DNA of 48,373 nt from an uncultured Clostridia bacterium (lineage in GTDB: Bacteria > Bacillota > Clostridia > TANB77 > CAG-508), in NCBI GenBank assembly GCA_947631185.1, contig CANRKJ010000015.1, forward strand, positions 1 to 48,373. Reading direction: 5' to 3'. Within the stretch, counting starts at the first letter, position 1; each line of letters starts with the position of its first letter. Positions 1-9,047 of this stretch are shown piece by piece. Both the position numbers and the translations under genes were made by a program. Below the pieces are notes generated by a model. That model saw only the letters and a program-made list of their open reading frames with translations, made no database searches and was not told the origin of the DNA.

Positions 1-19
1 ATTAATTTTTAAATAGGTG

Positions 20-48
20 TTGACAAAATTTCGTTATTATTTTATAAT
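20..48 (+). promoter_or_regulatory. Consensus sigma-A promoter
   Basis: TTGACA at 20-25 and TATAAT at 43-48 with a 17-bp spacer, a full consensus match. It reads towards the 31-codon ORF at 233. A weak hairpin (TAGTAAT, four T, ATTGCTA, 78-95) followed by a T-rich run lies between promoter and ORF and could attenuate transcription. Confidence 0.75.
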
Positions 49-232
49 AACTGTAATTTAAGAATAAGGGGGCAAAGTAGTAATTTTTATTGCTATTTTG
101 TTTTTTTATATAATAGGAAAGTTCTCTAAAGATGTTTTAGCTAAAATTATTTGAAAGAGGACTGGATAAAGTTTTATATTATATTTATCAAAAAATATGA
201 AGAAATTTTTATAAAAATATAGGAGGCTTATT

Positions 233-328
233 TTGAAATATATAATTTTATATATTTTAATATTTTTTGCAATAAGAAAAATATTAATTATTTACTATAT
301 AAAAAAACAAATTAAATTCAAGATTTAA
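233..328 (+). CDS. Small hydrophobic membrane peptide (31 aa)
   Basis: This short ORF starts with TTG at 233, six bases after a full AGGAGG ribosome site (221-226), and encodes 31 residues. The product is almost entirely hydrophobic and aromatic (begins MKYIILYILIFF) with a basic tail (KKQIKFKI), so one membrane helix is likely. A consensus promoter lies about 185 bases upstream. The stop codon sits inside the inverted repeat that terminates the convergent yycJ transcript. Size, hydrophobicity and basic tail resemble type I toxin peptides or small membrane regulators, but I recognise no family. The ribosome site and promoter are the only support. Confidence 0.45.
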   Translation: MKYIILYILIFFAIRKILIIYYIKKQIKFKI

Positions 329-335
329 TTTGTTT
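301..335 (-). terminator. Terminator of the murA-yycJ transcript
   Basis: Perfect 13-bp inverted repeat (305-317 with 323-335, loop TCAAG). Read on the minus strand it is followed by a T tract, and it lies just past the yycJ stop codon. Confidence 0.75.
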
Positions 336-343
336 AAAAAAGA

Positions 344-1135
344 TTAACATAATTCAACTAGTTTTGAATGATTAGTTCTACTAGCCACTCCAACTCTTAT
401 TTCGTTTGTATCTACATTATTATTATTTAATTCTTCAATTACAGTTTGGTATGCTATTTCAGGCATATTACTTTCTTTACTTAGGTGACCAAGTAAAACT
501 TCCTTTAATCCATATTTAGTAAGAAAGCTAATTGTTTTTCCAGCCAAAGCATTTGAAAGATGTCCATGAGGACCTGATATTCTTTGTTTTAATATGTAAG
601 GATATTTTGAATATTTTAAGAGTTCAGGCTCATAGTTAGATTCTAATAGTATAAATGTACTGTCTTTCATATTATCTAATAATTCATTATTCATATGTCC
701 TAAATCAGTAGCTATTGTAATTTTTTTTGAATTATTATAAATATTAAATCCACAAGGATTTACAGCATCATGTGGTATACTAAATGAATTTATACATAAA
801 TCTCCAATTTTAAATTCTTTACCTATGTTAAATAATTTTTGATTTTTTAAATCTATCTTTTCTTTTTGTTTTGGCATTGCTTCTAATGTTTCATAATTTA
901 CAAAAACAGGAATATCATATTTTTTTGAAATCATACCTAAACTTTGAATATGATCTGAATGTTCATGTGTAACAAGAATTGCATCAATTTCTTCTATTGA
1001 TGTATTTATATCGTTAAGAGCTTCTGAGATTTTTTTACAACTAACTCCACAATCAATTAGAAGTTTTGTTTTATCTGTTTCTACGAAGAGGGAATTTCCT
1101 GAACTACCACTATATAAGCTACAAAAGTTAAACAT
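344..1135 (-). CDS. yycJ: YycJ/WalJ-type MBL-fold metallohydrolase
   Basis: A cytoplasmic metallo-beta-lactamase-fold hydrolase of the YycJ (WalJ, VicX) family, about 263 residues, the usual family length. The family is a DNA-processing nuclease often linked to the WalKR wall-stress system. The N-terminus FCSLYSGSSGNS is the family signature, and THEHSDH is the di-metal HxHxDH motif; further metal ligands are in GHLS and ATDLGH. I place the start at the ATG at 1135, not at 1153, because AAAGGA lies nine bases before it and the family starts at this point. It follows murA by about 70 bases on the same strand and probably shares its transcript. No walKR genes are in the window. Confidence 0.9.
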   Translation of the reverse strand: MFNFCSLYSGSSGNSLFVETDKTKLLIDCGVSCKKISEALNDINTSIEEIDAILVTHEHSDHIQSLGMISKKYDIPVFVNYETLEAMPKQKEKIDLKNQKLFNIGKEFKIGDLCINSFSIPHDAVNPCGFNIYNNSKKITIATDLGHMNNELLDNMKDSTFILLESNYEPELLKYSKYPYILKQRISGPHGHLSNALAGKTISFLTKYGLKEVLLGHLSKESNMPEIAYQTVIEELNNNNVDTNEIRVGVASRTNHSKLVELC

Positions 1136-1154
1136 GTATTTTTTTCCTTTCATT

Positions 1155-1200
1155 AGTATAAATTGATATTATAACGGACGACTTATAGTCGCCCTAAAAA
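1155..1200. repeat. Small GC-rich hairpin between murA and yycJ
   Basis: GGACGACTTATAGTCGCCC at about 1163-1181 is a short imperfect palindrome, resembling a minimal copy of the intergenic palindrome family of this window. It may slow exonucleases or modulate readthrough inside the murA-yycJ transcript. Confidence 0.4.
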
Positions 1201-1207
1201 TTAGTAT

Positions 1208-2473
1208 TTATTCTTTTTCAGTAACTCTTTTAATTTTAGCACCTAGTTTTCTGAATTTTTCTTCAATATTTTCATAACCTCTATCAATATGTTTAAGATT
1301 ATAAATTTCAGTAATACCATTTGCAGCAATACCAGCAATTATTAGAGCAGCTCCAGCTCTTAAATCAGTAGCTGAAACAGGTGCACCATATAATTCATTT
1401 ACACCTTCAAATACAGCTGTTTTTCCTTGAGCTGTAATATTAGCTCCCATCTTCCTAAGTTCATCTGTATATTGAAATCTAGATTCCCAAATACTTTCAT
1501 TTATTATACTAGTACCTTCTGATAATGATAAAACTACACCCATCTGAGGTTGTAAATCTGTAGGGAATCCTGGATAAGGCAAAGTTTTTATTGTTGCTTT
1601 ACGAGTTCTTTTATCATACCAAACTCTAAGATGGTCACCATTAGCATCAACATTTCCACCTATTTCAACTATTTTTGCTGAAATACATTCTAAATGTTTA
1701 GTAATACAATTTTTTATTGTTATATCTCCTTTAGATGCTATAGCTGCCAACATAAATGTTCCTGCTTCAATTTGATCAGGAACAACAGAGTATTCAGCAT
1801 TACCTTTTAATTCTTTAACTCCGTTTACTTTTATAACATCAGTTCCTGCTCCACGAATATCGGCACCCATTGTATTTAAAAAGTTAGCAACATCAACTAT
1901 ATGAGGTTCTTTGGCAGCATTATCAATAACAGTTGTACCTTCAGCTAAAACACTAGCAAGCATCGCATTTATTGTAGCTCCTACAGATACCACATCCATA
2001 TAAATAGTAGTTCCAGTAAGTTTTTTTGCTTTTGCAGTTATGTTACCTTGAGATACATCAACATCAGCACCTAAAGCTTCAAAAGCTTTAATATGTTGAT
2101 CAATTGGTCTAGCTCCTAAATTACATCCACCTGGAATTCCTACCTGAGCATTTTTACATCTACCAAGAAGACTACCTATTAAATAATATGAAGCTCTAAA
2201 TTTTCTAGTTACTTCTAAAGGAGCAACTGAAGATGTTATATTTGTATTATCAATAATGACTTTATGATTTGAAACCCATTTAATTTTTGAACCTAAATTT
2301 TTTAATATATCACAATATAATTTAACATCGCTGATATTAGGTAAATTATCAATGGTACAGACTCCGTTAATAAGTAATGTTGCTGGAACAATTGCAACAG
2401 CAGCATTTTTTGCACCACTAATTATAACTTCACCTTTTAAAGGAGTTTTTCCAGTAATTACTAATTTTTCCAA
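1208..2473 (-). CDS. murA: UDP-N-acetylglucosamine 1-carboxyvinyltransferase (MurA)
   Basis: Catalyses the first committed step of peptidoglycan synthesis, transferring enolpyruvate from phosphoenolpyruvate to UDP-GlcNAc in the cytoplasm. The 421-residue length is standard. The N-terminal SGAKNAA motif carries the conserved Lys22. The catalytic loop PGGCNLGARPID has the active-site cysteine (Cys117), so the enzyme should be fosfomycin-sensitive. The start is TTG at 2473, preceded by GGGGGA. Gene order murA then yycJ on the same strand. Clostridia often carry two MurA paralogues; which one this is cannot be told from the window. The 195-base gap upstream holds no gene that I can see. Confidence 0.96.
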   Translation of the reverse strand: MEKLVITGKTPLKGEVIISGAKNAAVAIVPATLLINGVCTIDNLPNISDVKLYCDILKNLGSKIKWVSNHKVIIDNTNITSSVAPLEVTRKFRASYYLIGSLLGRCKNAQVGIPGGCNLGARPIDQHIKAFEALGADVDVSQGNITAKAKKLTGTTIYMDVVSVGATINAMLASVLAEGTTVIDNAAKEPHIVDVANFLNTMGADIRGAGTDVIKVNGVKELKGNAEYSVVPDQIEAGTFMLAAIASKGDITIKNCITKHLECISAKIVEIGGNVDANGDHLRVWYDKRTRKATIKTLPYPGFPTDLQPQMGVVLSLSEGTSIINESIWESRFQYTDELRKMGANITAQGKTAVFEGVNELYGAPVSATDLRAGAALIIAGIAANGITEIYNLKHIDRGYENIEEKFRKLGAKIKRVTEKE

Positions 2474-2668
2474 AATATATTCCCCCGCATCTGTATATCT
2501 ATTTATTATATAATATATAATTGCATAACAAATAAAGGCTTTTACACCTTTACTGTTAGAAATATACCATAAAAGGAATAGTTTGACAATATATTTAGCA
2601 AAAAAATTTTATCAATAAATAAGAGAATTAATATTTAATTATATTATTTATTGCTATAATACATAAAA

Positions 2669-3292
2669 TTATTGATTATTATTATTTTTGTGATTTAATA
2701 ATTCGATTAGTTTAAATTTAAAGTGAACGTTTTCATCTGTATCTGTAATTAAATTAAATTCTTCTTTATCTAAATTATTTTCTAACAATTCTAAACTTTC
2801 TTCATCAACAACTCCTGAAGAAATGTCAACAAAGCACAATGGAGGGAAAAGACTACACCACCAATTTTGACCTTTTGCTTCACCAATATTAATTTTTATA
2901 CCATCATAAAATCCTGCAGGTAATGAAATATTTCCATAGTATTTGGTAGGAAAATAAAAATTTCCTAATTCAATATTAATTTTATAGTCATAACCATTTT
3001 CTTTAACAACTTTTTCTGCAATTTCATAAAATTTTGTTATATTATTCTGAACATATTTTATAGATTCATCTTTGGATTTAAAATTTTGACTATTCATATA
3101 ATTAATAATAGAATCTCTTACTTTTAATTTTAGAGCTTGATCATCAGCAGAATCACTGTTTGCTAAAATATGAAGTCTAAAAAAATTGTTAGATAATTCA
3201 CTTGATATTTCTTTAGCATAAGTTTTTACAGTAAGAAATAGAAAACTTGCAATTAATAAACACAAAATAATAAAAGGTAATATTTTTTTCAT
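2669..3292 (-). CDS. spoIIR: Stage II sporulation protein R (SpoIIR)
   Basis: SpoIIR is the forespore-made, secreted signal that triggers SpoIIGA to process pro-sigma-E in the mother cell. The protein starts with a signal-anchor (MKKILPFIILCLLIASFLFL), followed by the family signature RLHILANSDSADDQ..KLKVRD, and ends in the WWCSLFPPLCFVD block typical of the family. I take the ATG at 3292, 23 codons inside the longest reading frame, because AAAGGA precedes it by about six bases and the upstream ATG at 3361 has no ribosome site. This gives 207 residues, close to family length. It is the sole gene of its transcript and is good evidence of a spore former. Confidence 0.93.
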   Translation of the reverse strand: MKKILPFIILCLLIASFLFLTVKTYAKEISSELSNNFFRLHILANSDSADDQALKLKVRDSIINYMNSQNFKSKDESIKYVQNNITKFYEIAEKVVKENGYDYKINIELGNFYFPTKYYGNISLPAGFYDGIKINIGEAKGQNWWCSLFPPLCFVDISSGVVDEESLELLENNLDKEEFNLITDTDENVHFKFKLIELLNHKNNNNQ

Positions 3293-3461
3293 AATAAAAT
3301 CCTTTCCAAAAAAGTTAATTTTAGTATAAATAATTTTTGTAAAATTATTCATTTTTTTCAAATTATAAAAAATTAAACAAGCTTATGTTTACGGAATATG
3401 AATATAAAAATTATTCTGAGAAAAATAAATAAAAATGTCGATATTTGACACACGATTTAAA

Positions 3462-3490
3462 TTGACCTAGGTGCTTATGAGTGTTAAAAT
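3462..3490 (+). promoter_or_regulatory. Probable promoter of the unknown 149-aa gene
   Basis: TTGACC (3462-3467), 17 bp, TAAAAT (3485-3490), about 33 bases before the ATG at 3523. Each hexamer has one mismatch to the sigma-A consensus. Confidence 0.5.
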
Positions 3491-3522
3491 TCTTTTGGTA
3501 AAAAAATTTAGGAGGAAAATAT

Positions 3523-3972
3523 ATGTATAGTTCATCAGATAAAATTTGCAGTTTTTATGCTAGTGGTTTGCATCTAACAACAATACTTATGGAATACATA
3601 TATGAAAAAACAAAAGAAGGAAGAAAGATACTAAATATATTAGAAATAGATTTATTAAAAGAAGCAGAATCAGTTTTAGAATTATTTGATTGTAAAAAAG
3701 CATTAAAAGCAGATATTAAAAATATAGGTTGGGAAAAAATAGATAAAAAAAGTATAAATAATTTAACTACTTCATATAATGAAGATATAATTATAATTGC
3801 TGGTAGTAAATCATTTATAGATGAAGTAAAGAAGAATATTCCAAATAATAATACAATAATAGATTGTTATGAAATATTAGAAGATGCCAATGATGCAATG
3901 GAAGTTTTAAAAAATCACGACTATATATTAATGACAAATGGAATGAAAAAAATAACAGATGTATTTAATTAA
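3523..3972 (+). CDS. Unknown 149-residue protein
   Basis: I do not recognise this gene. It has a perfect AGGAGG seven bases before its ATG and its own promoter, and codon use matches the neighbours, so it is a real gene. The product is soluble and acidic with no signal peptide. The first ~45 residues look helical (ASGLHLTTILMEYIYEKTKEG), and the second half alternates strands and helices (DIIIIAGSKSFIDEV..., DYILMTNGMKKITDV), suggesting a small alpha/beta domain. It has two or three cysteines. It lies between divergent spoIIR and the nucleotide-sugar fusion gene; neither suggests a clear role. Confidence 0.75.
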   Translation: MYSSSDKICSFYASGLHLTTILMEYIYEKTKEGRKILNILEIDLLKEAESVLELFDCKKALKADIKNIGWEKIDKKSINNLTTSYNEDIIIIAGSKSFIDEVKKNIPNNNTIIDCYEILEDANDAMEVLKNHDYILMTNGMKKITDVFN

Positions 3973-4010
3973 TAGTATAAAAGCTACTTTAACATTTTTA
4001 AAAATAAAGT

Positions 4011-4038
4011 TTGACTTTATAAAATATAATGATATAAT
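4011..4038 (+). promoter_or_regulatory. Promoter of the UDP-sugar pyrophosphorylase/mutase gene
   Basis: TTGACT (4011-4016), 16 bp, TATAAT (4033-4038). Transcription would begin about 70 bases before the ATG at 4113. Confidence 0.6.
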
Positions 4039-4112
4039 ATGAGAAACTTGCAATTTATAAAATTTTCTGTTTTTAGGGAAAATTACGTTTTAGAAGGGAG
4101 AACTTTTAAGAT

Positions 4113-7100
4113 ATGGAAGACAAAAAAGTAGCAAATTTAAAAAAGAAATTAAAAGAATTTGGTCAAGAACATTTATTGTTATATTATGATAAAATGAACG
4201 AAAACCAAAAAAAGGATTTATTAAATCAAATTGAAAACATTGATTTAAACTTAATGAAAGAATTGTATGAAAGTACAACAAAACCTTTAGATTTAACAGA
4301 TATAATTGTTGAACCTATAGAACATGTTGACAAATCAAAAATGCCATATACAGAAAAAATCGCGTATGAAGAAAAAGGTATTGAAGCAATTAAAGAACAC
4401 AAATTTGCTGTTGTAACTATGGCAGGAGGTCAAGGAACTAGACTTGGACACAATGGACCAAAAGGAACATTTGATTTAGGTTTAGATTCTCATAAATCTA
4501 TTTTTGAAATTTTATGTGATACAATGAAAGATGCATGGGAAAAATACGATACAGTTGTTCCATGGTACATAATGACTAGTAGAGAAAATAATGACGCAAC
4601 AGTTTCATTTTTTAAAGAGCATAAATATTTTGGATATCCAAAAGATGCTATTAAATTTTTCAAACAAGGAGAACTTCCTATGATAGACACAGAAGGAAAA
4701 ATCTTGCTTGATGAAAATGGAATGGTTAAAGAAGCATCTAATGGACATGGTGGAACATTAGAATCTTTAGACAAGAATAAGATAATTAACGAAATGAAAG
4801 AAAATGGAATTGAATGGGTATTTATAAGTGGTGTTGATAATGTCTTAGCAAAACTTGTTGATCCATTATTAATAGGAATGTCTATAGAAAATAAAGTTAT
4901 GGGAGCAGTTAAATCCGTAGAGAAAACAGATCCATCTGAAAGAGTTGGTGTTTTTTGTAGAAAAAATAAAAGAGTAGGTGTTGTAGAATATACTGAAATT
5001 TCTGAAGAAATGGCTAATATGAGAGATGACTATGGATCATTAGTTTATGGAGATTTAAATGCGGTATTCCATTTATATAATATAAAGGCTTTAGAAAAAG
5101 TAGCTGATTATAAACTACCATATCACACAGCTTTTAAAAAAGCAAAATACATAAATAAAGACGGAAAATTGGTAATCCCAGAAAAACCAAATGCATACAA
5201 ATTTGAAAAATTTATATTTGATTCATTTGAAATGCTAGATGATGTTTTAGTATTAAGAGTAAAAAGAGAAGAGGAATTTGCACCTGTAAAAAATGCTACT
5301 GGATCAGATAGTCCAGAAACAGCAAGAAAATTATATAATGACTATTTTGCAAAAGTTCAATACATGAACAAATATAATGATTGGTGTAACAATCCTGCAT
5401 TTGATGAAGAAACTCGCGAAGAATTGCTTAGAATTTCTGGAAGAGATTCTGAGATTAAAGATAGATTTTATAAAGACTTAGAATTTGGTACTGCTGGAAT
5501 GAGAGGAGTTATTGGAAATGGTTCAAACAGAATGAACAAATATACAGTAACTAAAGCTACTCAAGGATTAGCAAACTATATTATAAGTCAAGGTGGAGAA
5601 GAGCAAGGTGTAGCAATAGCTTTTGATTCTAGAAATAAATCAGTAGAGTTTAGTGAACAAACAGCTTTATGCTTAAATGCAAATGGAATAAAAACTTATA
5701 TATTTGATTCATTAAGACCTGTTCCTGAATTATCATTTGCTGTTAGAGAATTAGGATGTATAGCTGGAATAATGATTACAGCTAGTCACAATCCACCAGA
5801 ATATAATGGTTATAAAGTATATTGGGAAGATGGTGCACAAATTGTTGCTCCACATGATAAAGGAATAATAGATGAAGTAAATAAAATTACAGATTATTCA
5901 ACAATAAAAACAATTTCGAAAGAAGAAGCTTTAGCAAAAAGATTATATAATATGATAGGTCCTGCAATGGATAAGTTATATATGAATGCTATAAAGAAAC
6001 AAGTTTTAAATCCAGATGTAATAAAAGAAGTACAAAAAGATTTAAAAATTGTTTATACACCACTTCATGGAACAGGTAATTTACCAGTACAAAATGTTTT
6101 AAAAGAACTTGGATTTGAAAATGTTTATGTTGTTCCAGAACAAGAATTACCAAATGGAAATTTTCCAACTGTTGATTATCCAAATCCTGAAGATGTTAAA
6201 GCATTCAAATTAGCATTAAAGTTAGCTAAAAAAGTTGATGCAGATATAGTACTTGCAACTGATCCTGATGCTGATAGATTAGGAGTATTTGCTAAAGACA
6301 CGAAAACAGGAGAATATAAAACATATACAGGAAATATGTCTGCATTATTAATAGCAGAATATGTATTATCTCAAAAGAGAGAAAAAGGAATTTTACCTAA
6401 AAATGGTGCATTAATTACTACAATAGTTTCTTCAAATTTAGCACAAGCAATAGCAAAAGAATATAAAATAGATTTCAAAGAAGTTTTAACTGGATTCAAA
6501 TATATAGGAGAAAAAATTAGAGAGTTTGAAGCAACAGGAAGTAATGAATATTTATTTGGATTTGAAGAAAGTTATGGATGTTTAGTAGGAACACATGCAA
6601 GAGACAAAGATGGTATAACAGCAGTAATGATGCTTTGCGAAGCAGCTGCATTTTATAAAAAACAAGGAATTACATTATGGGATCAAATGATTAACATATA
6701 TAAAAAATATGGATTTTATAAAGAAGGAATTTCTACTACTACACTAAAAGGTGCTGATGGTGCAGAAAAAATAAAAGAGCTTATGGAAAAAGTAAGAAGT
6801 AATCCTCCAAAAGAATTAGGTGGATACAAAGTTACTAGAATAAGAGATTATAGAGCTAACACAATAACAGATATGAAAACAGGAAAAGTTACTGAAACAG
6901 GATTACCAAATTCAAATGTTGTTTACTATGATTTAGAAGATAATGCATGGTGTTGTGTAAGACCATCTGGAACTGAACCAAAAGTTAAGTTTTATATGGG
7001 AGTTAAAGGTACATCTATGGAAGATGCTGATAAAAAATTAGAGAAATTAAAAGAAAAAGTTTTAGAATTATCTGAGACTAGTGAAACTTCTAAAAATAAT

Positions 7101-7118
7101 ATAAAATTAAATATATAA
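4113..7118 (+). CDS. Fused UDP-sugar pyrophosphorylase and alpha-D-phosphohexomutase
   Basis: A 1001-residue, two-enzyme protein. Residues ~1-415 are a UDPGP/UAP1-type nucleotidyltransferase: MAGGQGTRLGHNGPKG (from residue 103) is the UTP-binding loop, SNGHGGTLESL and ISGVDN match substrate and metal positions, and EFAPVKNATGSDSPETAR is the family C-terminal block. Residues ~425-990 are a PgcA-like phosphohexomutase: GTAGMRG, the phosphoserine loop TASHNPPEYNGYK (Ser558), metal site DPDADRLG (from 717), sugar loop FGFEESYG and phosphate loop RPSGTEPK. Together they would turn hexose-6-phosphate into UDP-hexose for wall or exopolysaccharide synthesis. Glucose versus N-acetylglucosamine specificity cannot be decided from sequence. 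The join at ~416-425 is in frame with no sign of an error, and a single promoter and terminator bound the gene. Confidence 0.9.
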   Translation: MEDKKVANLKKKLKEFGQEHLLLYYDKMNENQKKDLLNQIENIDLNLMKELYESTTKPLDLTDIIVEPIEHVDKSKMPYTEKIAYEEKGIEAIKEHKFAVVTMAGGQGTRLGHNGPKGTFDLGLDSHKSIFEILCDTMKDAWEKYDTVVPWYIMTSRENNDATVSFFKEHKYFGYPKDAIKFFKQGELPMIDTEGKILLDENGMVKEASNGHGGTLESLDKNKIINEMKENGIEWVFISGVDNVLAKLVDPLLIGMSIENKVMGAVKSVEKTDPSERVGVFCRKNKRVGVVEYTEISEEMANMRDDYGSLVYGDLNAVFHLYNIKALEKVADYKLPYHTAFKKAKYINKDGKLVIPEKPNAYKFEKFIFDSFEMLDDVLVLRVKREEEFAPVKNATGSDSPETARKLYNDYFAKVQYMNKYNDWCNNPAFDEETREELLRISGRDSEIKDRFYKDLEFGTAGMRGVIGNGSNRMNKYTVTKATQGLANYIISQGGEEQGVAIAFDSRNKSVEFSEQTALCLNANGIKTYIFDSLRPVPELSFAVRELGCIAGIMITASHNPPEYNGYKVYWEDGAQIVAPHDKGIIDEVNKITDYSTIKTISKEEALAKRLYNMIGPAMDKLYMNAIKKQVLNPDVIKEVQKDLKIVYTPLHGTGNLPVQNVLKELGFENVYVVPEQELPNGNFPTVDYPNPEDVKAFKLALKLAKKVDADIVLATDPDADRLGVFAKDTKTGEYKTYTGNMSALLIAEYVLSQKREKGILPKNGALITTIVSSNLAQAIAKEYKIDFKEVLTGFKYIGEKIREFEATGSNEYLFGFEESYGCLVGTHARDKDGITAVMMLCEAAAFYKKQGITLWDQMINIYKKYGFYKEGISTTTLKGADGAEKIKELMEKVRSNPPKELGGYKVTRIRDYRANTITDMKTGKVTETGLPNSNVVYYDLEDNAWCCVRPSGTEPKVKFYMGVKGTSMEDADKKLEKLKEKVLELSETSETSKNNIKLNI

Positions 7119-7135
7119 AAAATTCGTAAAAAAAA

Positions 7136-7168
7136 TATGGGCATCCAAAGGATGCCCGTATTTTTTTT
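7136..7168 (+). terminator. Rho-independent terminator
   Basis: GGGCATCC, AAA, GGATGCCC with an extended TA stem, followed by eight T. It lies 17 bases after the fusion-gene stop. Confidence 0.9.
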
Positions 7169-7198
7169 ATGAATTTTTATTTGATTTTATAAAATTAA

Positions 7199-7910
7199 TT
7201 TATATATTTTTTCGGGCGTCCAATGAACGCCCCTACAGATAATTTTATATATTCATTTTTAATTTTACATTATAGAATTTTTAAATAATATATTCGATAT
7301 TTTCAAAAAATTGTAAAAAATGTATTGGCGCTCATTGGACGCCCGCAAAATAATAATTTTAAAAAAATTGTTTATATTATAATTTAAATTTAATTTAATA
7401 TATTGAATATTTACAAAAAAATTGTAAAAATGTAGGGGCGTTCATTGGACGCCCGCAAAAAATAATAATTTTTATAAAATTGTTTATATTATAATTTAAA
7501 TTTTATTTAATATATTGAATATTTACAAAAAAATTGTAAAAAATGTAGGGGCGTCCAATGAACGCCCGCAAATAATAATTTTTATAAAATTGTTTATATT
7601 ATAATTTGAATTTAATTTAATATATTGAATATTTTCAAAAAATTGTAAAAAATGTATTGGCGCTCATTGGGCGCCCGCAAATAATAATTTTTAAAAATTG
7701 TTTATATTATAATTTGAATTTAATTTAATATATTGAATATTTACAAAAAAATTGTAAAAAATGTAGGGGCGTTCATTGGACGCCCGCAAATAATAATTTT
7801 TATGAAATTGTTTATATTATAATTTAAATTTAATTTCTGTTTTATAAAATTTTAAAATAATATATTCGATATTTTCAATTTATTTTCTATTTTATAAAAT
7901 TTTTTTGAAA
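7199..7910. repeat. Palindrome array 1, about 110-bp tandem units
   Basis: Six GC-rich imperfect palindromes of the type GGGCGTTCATTGGACGCCC in a sea of A/T. The first (about 7214) is in the opposite orientation; the other five (about 7327, 7437, 7548, 7659, 7768) recur every ~110 bases with a conserved AT spacer that includes TGTTTATATTATAATTT and ATATTGAATATTTACAAAA. No coding sequence is present. The array ends at the tRNA promoter. Confidence 0.85.
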
Positions 7911-7916
7911 AAAATA

Positions 7917-7945
7917 TTGACAAACTGAAAAAAAAATAGTAATAT
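7917..7945 (+). promoter_or_regulatory. tRNA operon promoter
   Basis: TTGACA (7917-7922), 17 bp, TAATAT (7940-7945), about 36 bases before the first tRNA. It is a strong sigma-A promoter, as expected for stable RNA. Confidence 0.8.
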
Positions 7946-7981
7946 ATAGGAGCAGTTCGTTTTAAGCTGTATATTTGAGAT

Positions 7982-8057
7982 GGGCTATTAGCTCAGGTGG
8001 TAGAGCACTTGACTTTTAATCAAGTTGTCCCGCGTTCGAGTCGCGGATAGCTCACCA
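7982..8057 (+). tRNA. tRNA-Lys (UUU)
   Basis: Complete cloverleaf. The acceptor GGGCTAT pairs with ATAGCTC, the anticodon loop is CTTTTAA (anticodon TTT), the T arm is CCGCG-TTCGAGT-CGCGG, and the CCA end is encoded. First of three tRNAs in one transcript. Confidence 0.97.
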
Positions 8058-8058
8058 T

Positions 8059-8133
8059 GGCCCCTTGGTCAAGCGGTTAAGACATCGCCCTTTCACGGCG
8101 GAGACATGGGTTCGATTCCCGTAGGGGTCACCA
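8059..8133 (+). tRNA. tRNA-Glu (UUC)
   Basis: The acceptor GGCCCCT pairs with AGGGGTC, the anticodon loop is CTTTCAC (anticodon TTC), and CCA is encoded. It starts one base after the preceding tRNA. Confidence 0.97.
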
Positions 8134-8144
8134 AATCAAATATT

Positions 8145-8220
<76 letters not shown>

Positions 8221-8223
8221 AAA

Positions 8224-8256
8224 AGCGATACAAATTTAATTTGTATCGCTTTTTTT
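8224..8256 (+). terminator. tRNA operon terminator
   Basis: AGCGATACAAATT and AATTTGTATCGCT form a long stem around a tiny loop, followed by seven T. Confidence 0.9.
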
Positions 8257-8300
8257 AAAATAAAAGATGAATTGAAATATCTATAGAAAGGGATTTTTAA

Positions 8301-9011
8301 ATGAAAATAATTTTAATAACAGGAGCAAGCAGAGGAATAGGGAGAGATATTGCAATAAATTTAGCAAGCGAGGGAAATAAAGTAATTGTAAATTATTTAA
8401 AATCAGAAGAACAAGCAAAAAGTATAGAAAATGAAAATATAGAAATTTATAAAGCAGATGTTTCCAAAAGAATGGAAGTATCTGAAATGGTAAATTATAT
8501 TATAAAAAAATATGGAAAAATAGATGTTTTAATAAACAATGCTGGAATAGATGAATATAAGTTATTTACAGATATAACAGATGAAGACTGGAACAAAATG
8601 ATGAATACAAATTTATATTCTACATTTTGTGTATCACAAGAAGTGGTAAAAAATATGATTCATGAAAAATATGGTTGTATTATTAATATTTCATCTATTT
8701 GGGGAATTGTTGGGGCATCTTGTGAGGTTCATTATTCTGTTTCAAAAGCAGGAATAATTGGATTAACAAAATCATTAGCTAAAGAACTAGGTCCAAGCAA
8801 TATAAGAGTTAATTCTATAGCACCAGGATGTATAGATACTGATATGAATAAAAATCTAACTACAGAAGAAATTAAAGGTATTGAAGATGAAACACCTTTA
8901 GGAAAAATAGGCAAGCCATTAGATATCACAAGATGTGTAAAATGGCTTATCGAAGATGAATTTACTACAGGTCAGATAATTTCACCAAATGGTGGTTGGG
9001 TAATAATATAA
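8301..9011 (+). CDS. Short-chain dehydrogenase/reductase, FabG-like
   Basis: A 236-residue classical SDR, in the length range of 3-oxoacyl-ACP reductases. The Rossmann motif TGASRGIG (residues 7-14) indicates NAD(P)H binding, with NNAG in the central strand. The catalytic Ser is in the ISSIWG segment, and the Tyr145-x-x-x-Lys149 pair is in HYSVSKAG. The C-terminal TTGQIISPNGGWVI matches FabG-type proteins (usually G-G). It stands alone between a tRNA operon and a convergent gene, with no fab genes nearby, so FabG itself is not certain and another ketoreductase role is possible. The ribosome site AAAGGG precedes the ATG by seven bases. Confidence 0.85.
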   Translation: MKIILITGASRGIGRDIAINLASEGNKVIVNYLKSEEQAKSIENENIEIYKADVSKRMEVSEMVNYIIKKYGKIDVLINNAGIDEYKLFTDITDEDWNKMMNTNLYSTFCVSQEVVKNMIHEKYGCIINISSIWGIVGASCEVHYSVSKAGIIGLTKSLAKELGPSNIRVNSIAPGCIDTDMNKNLTTEEIKGIEDETPLGKIGKPLDITRCVKWLIEDEFTTGQIISPNGGWVII

Positions 9012-9020
9012 ATGTAATGA

Positions 9021-9047
9021 AAAATGACGGCTAATAACCGTCATTTT
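9021..9047. terminator. Bidirectional terminator
   Basis: AAAATGACGG and CCGTCATTTT form a 10-bp stem around CTAATAA. It lies between convergent genes and ends in T or A runs on both strands; it overlaps the stop codon of the minus-strand gene. Confidence 0.8.
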
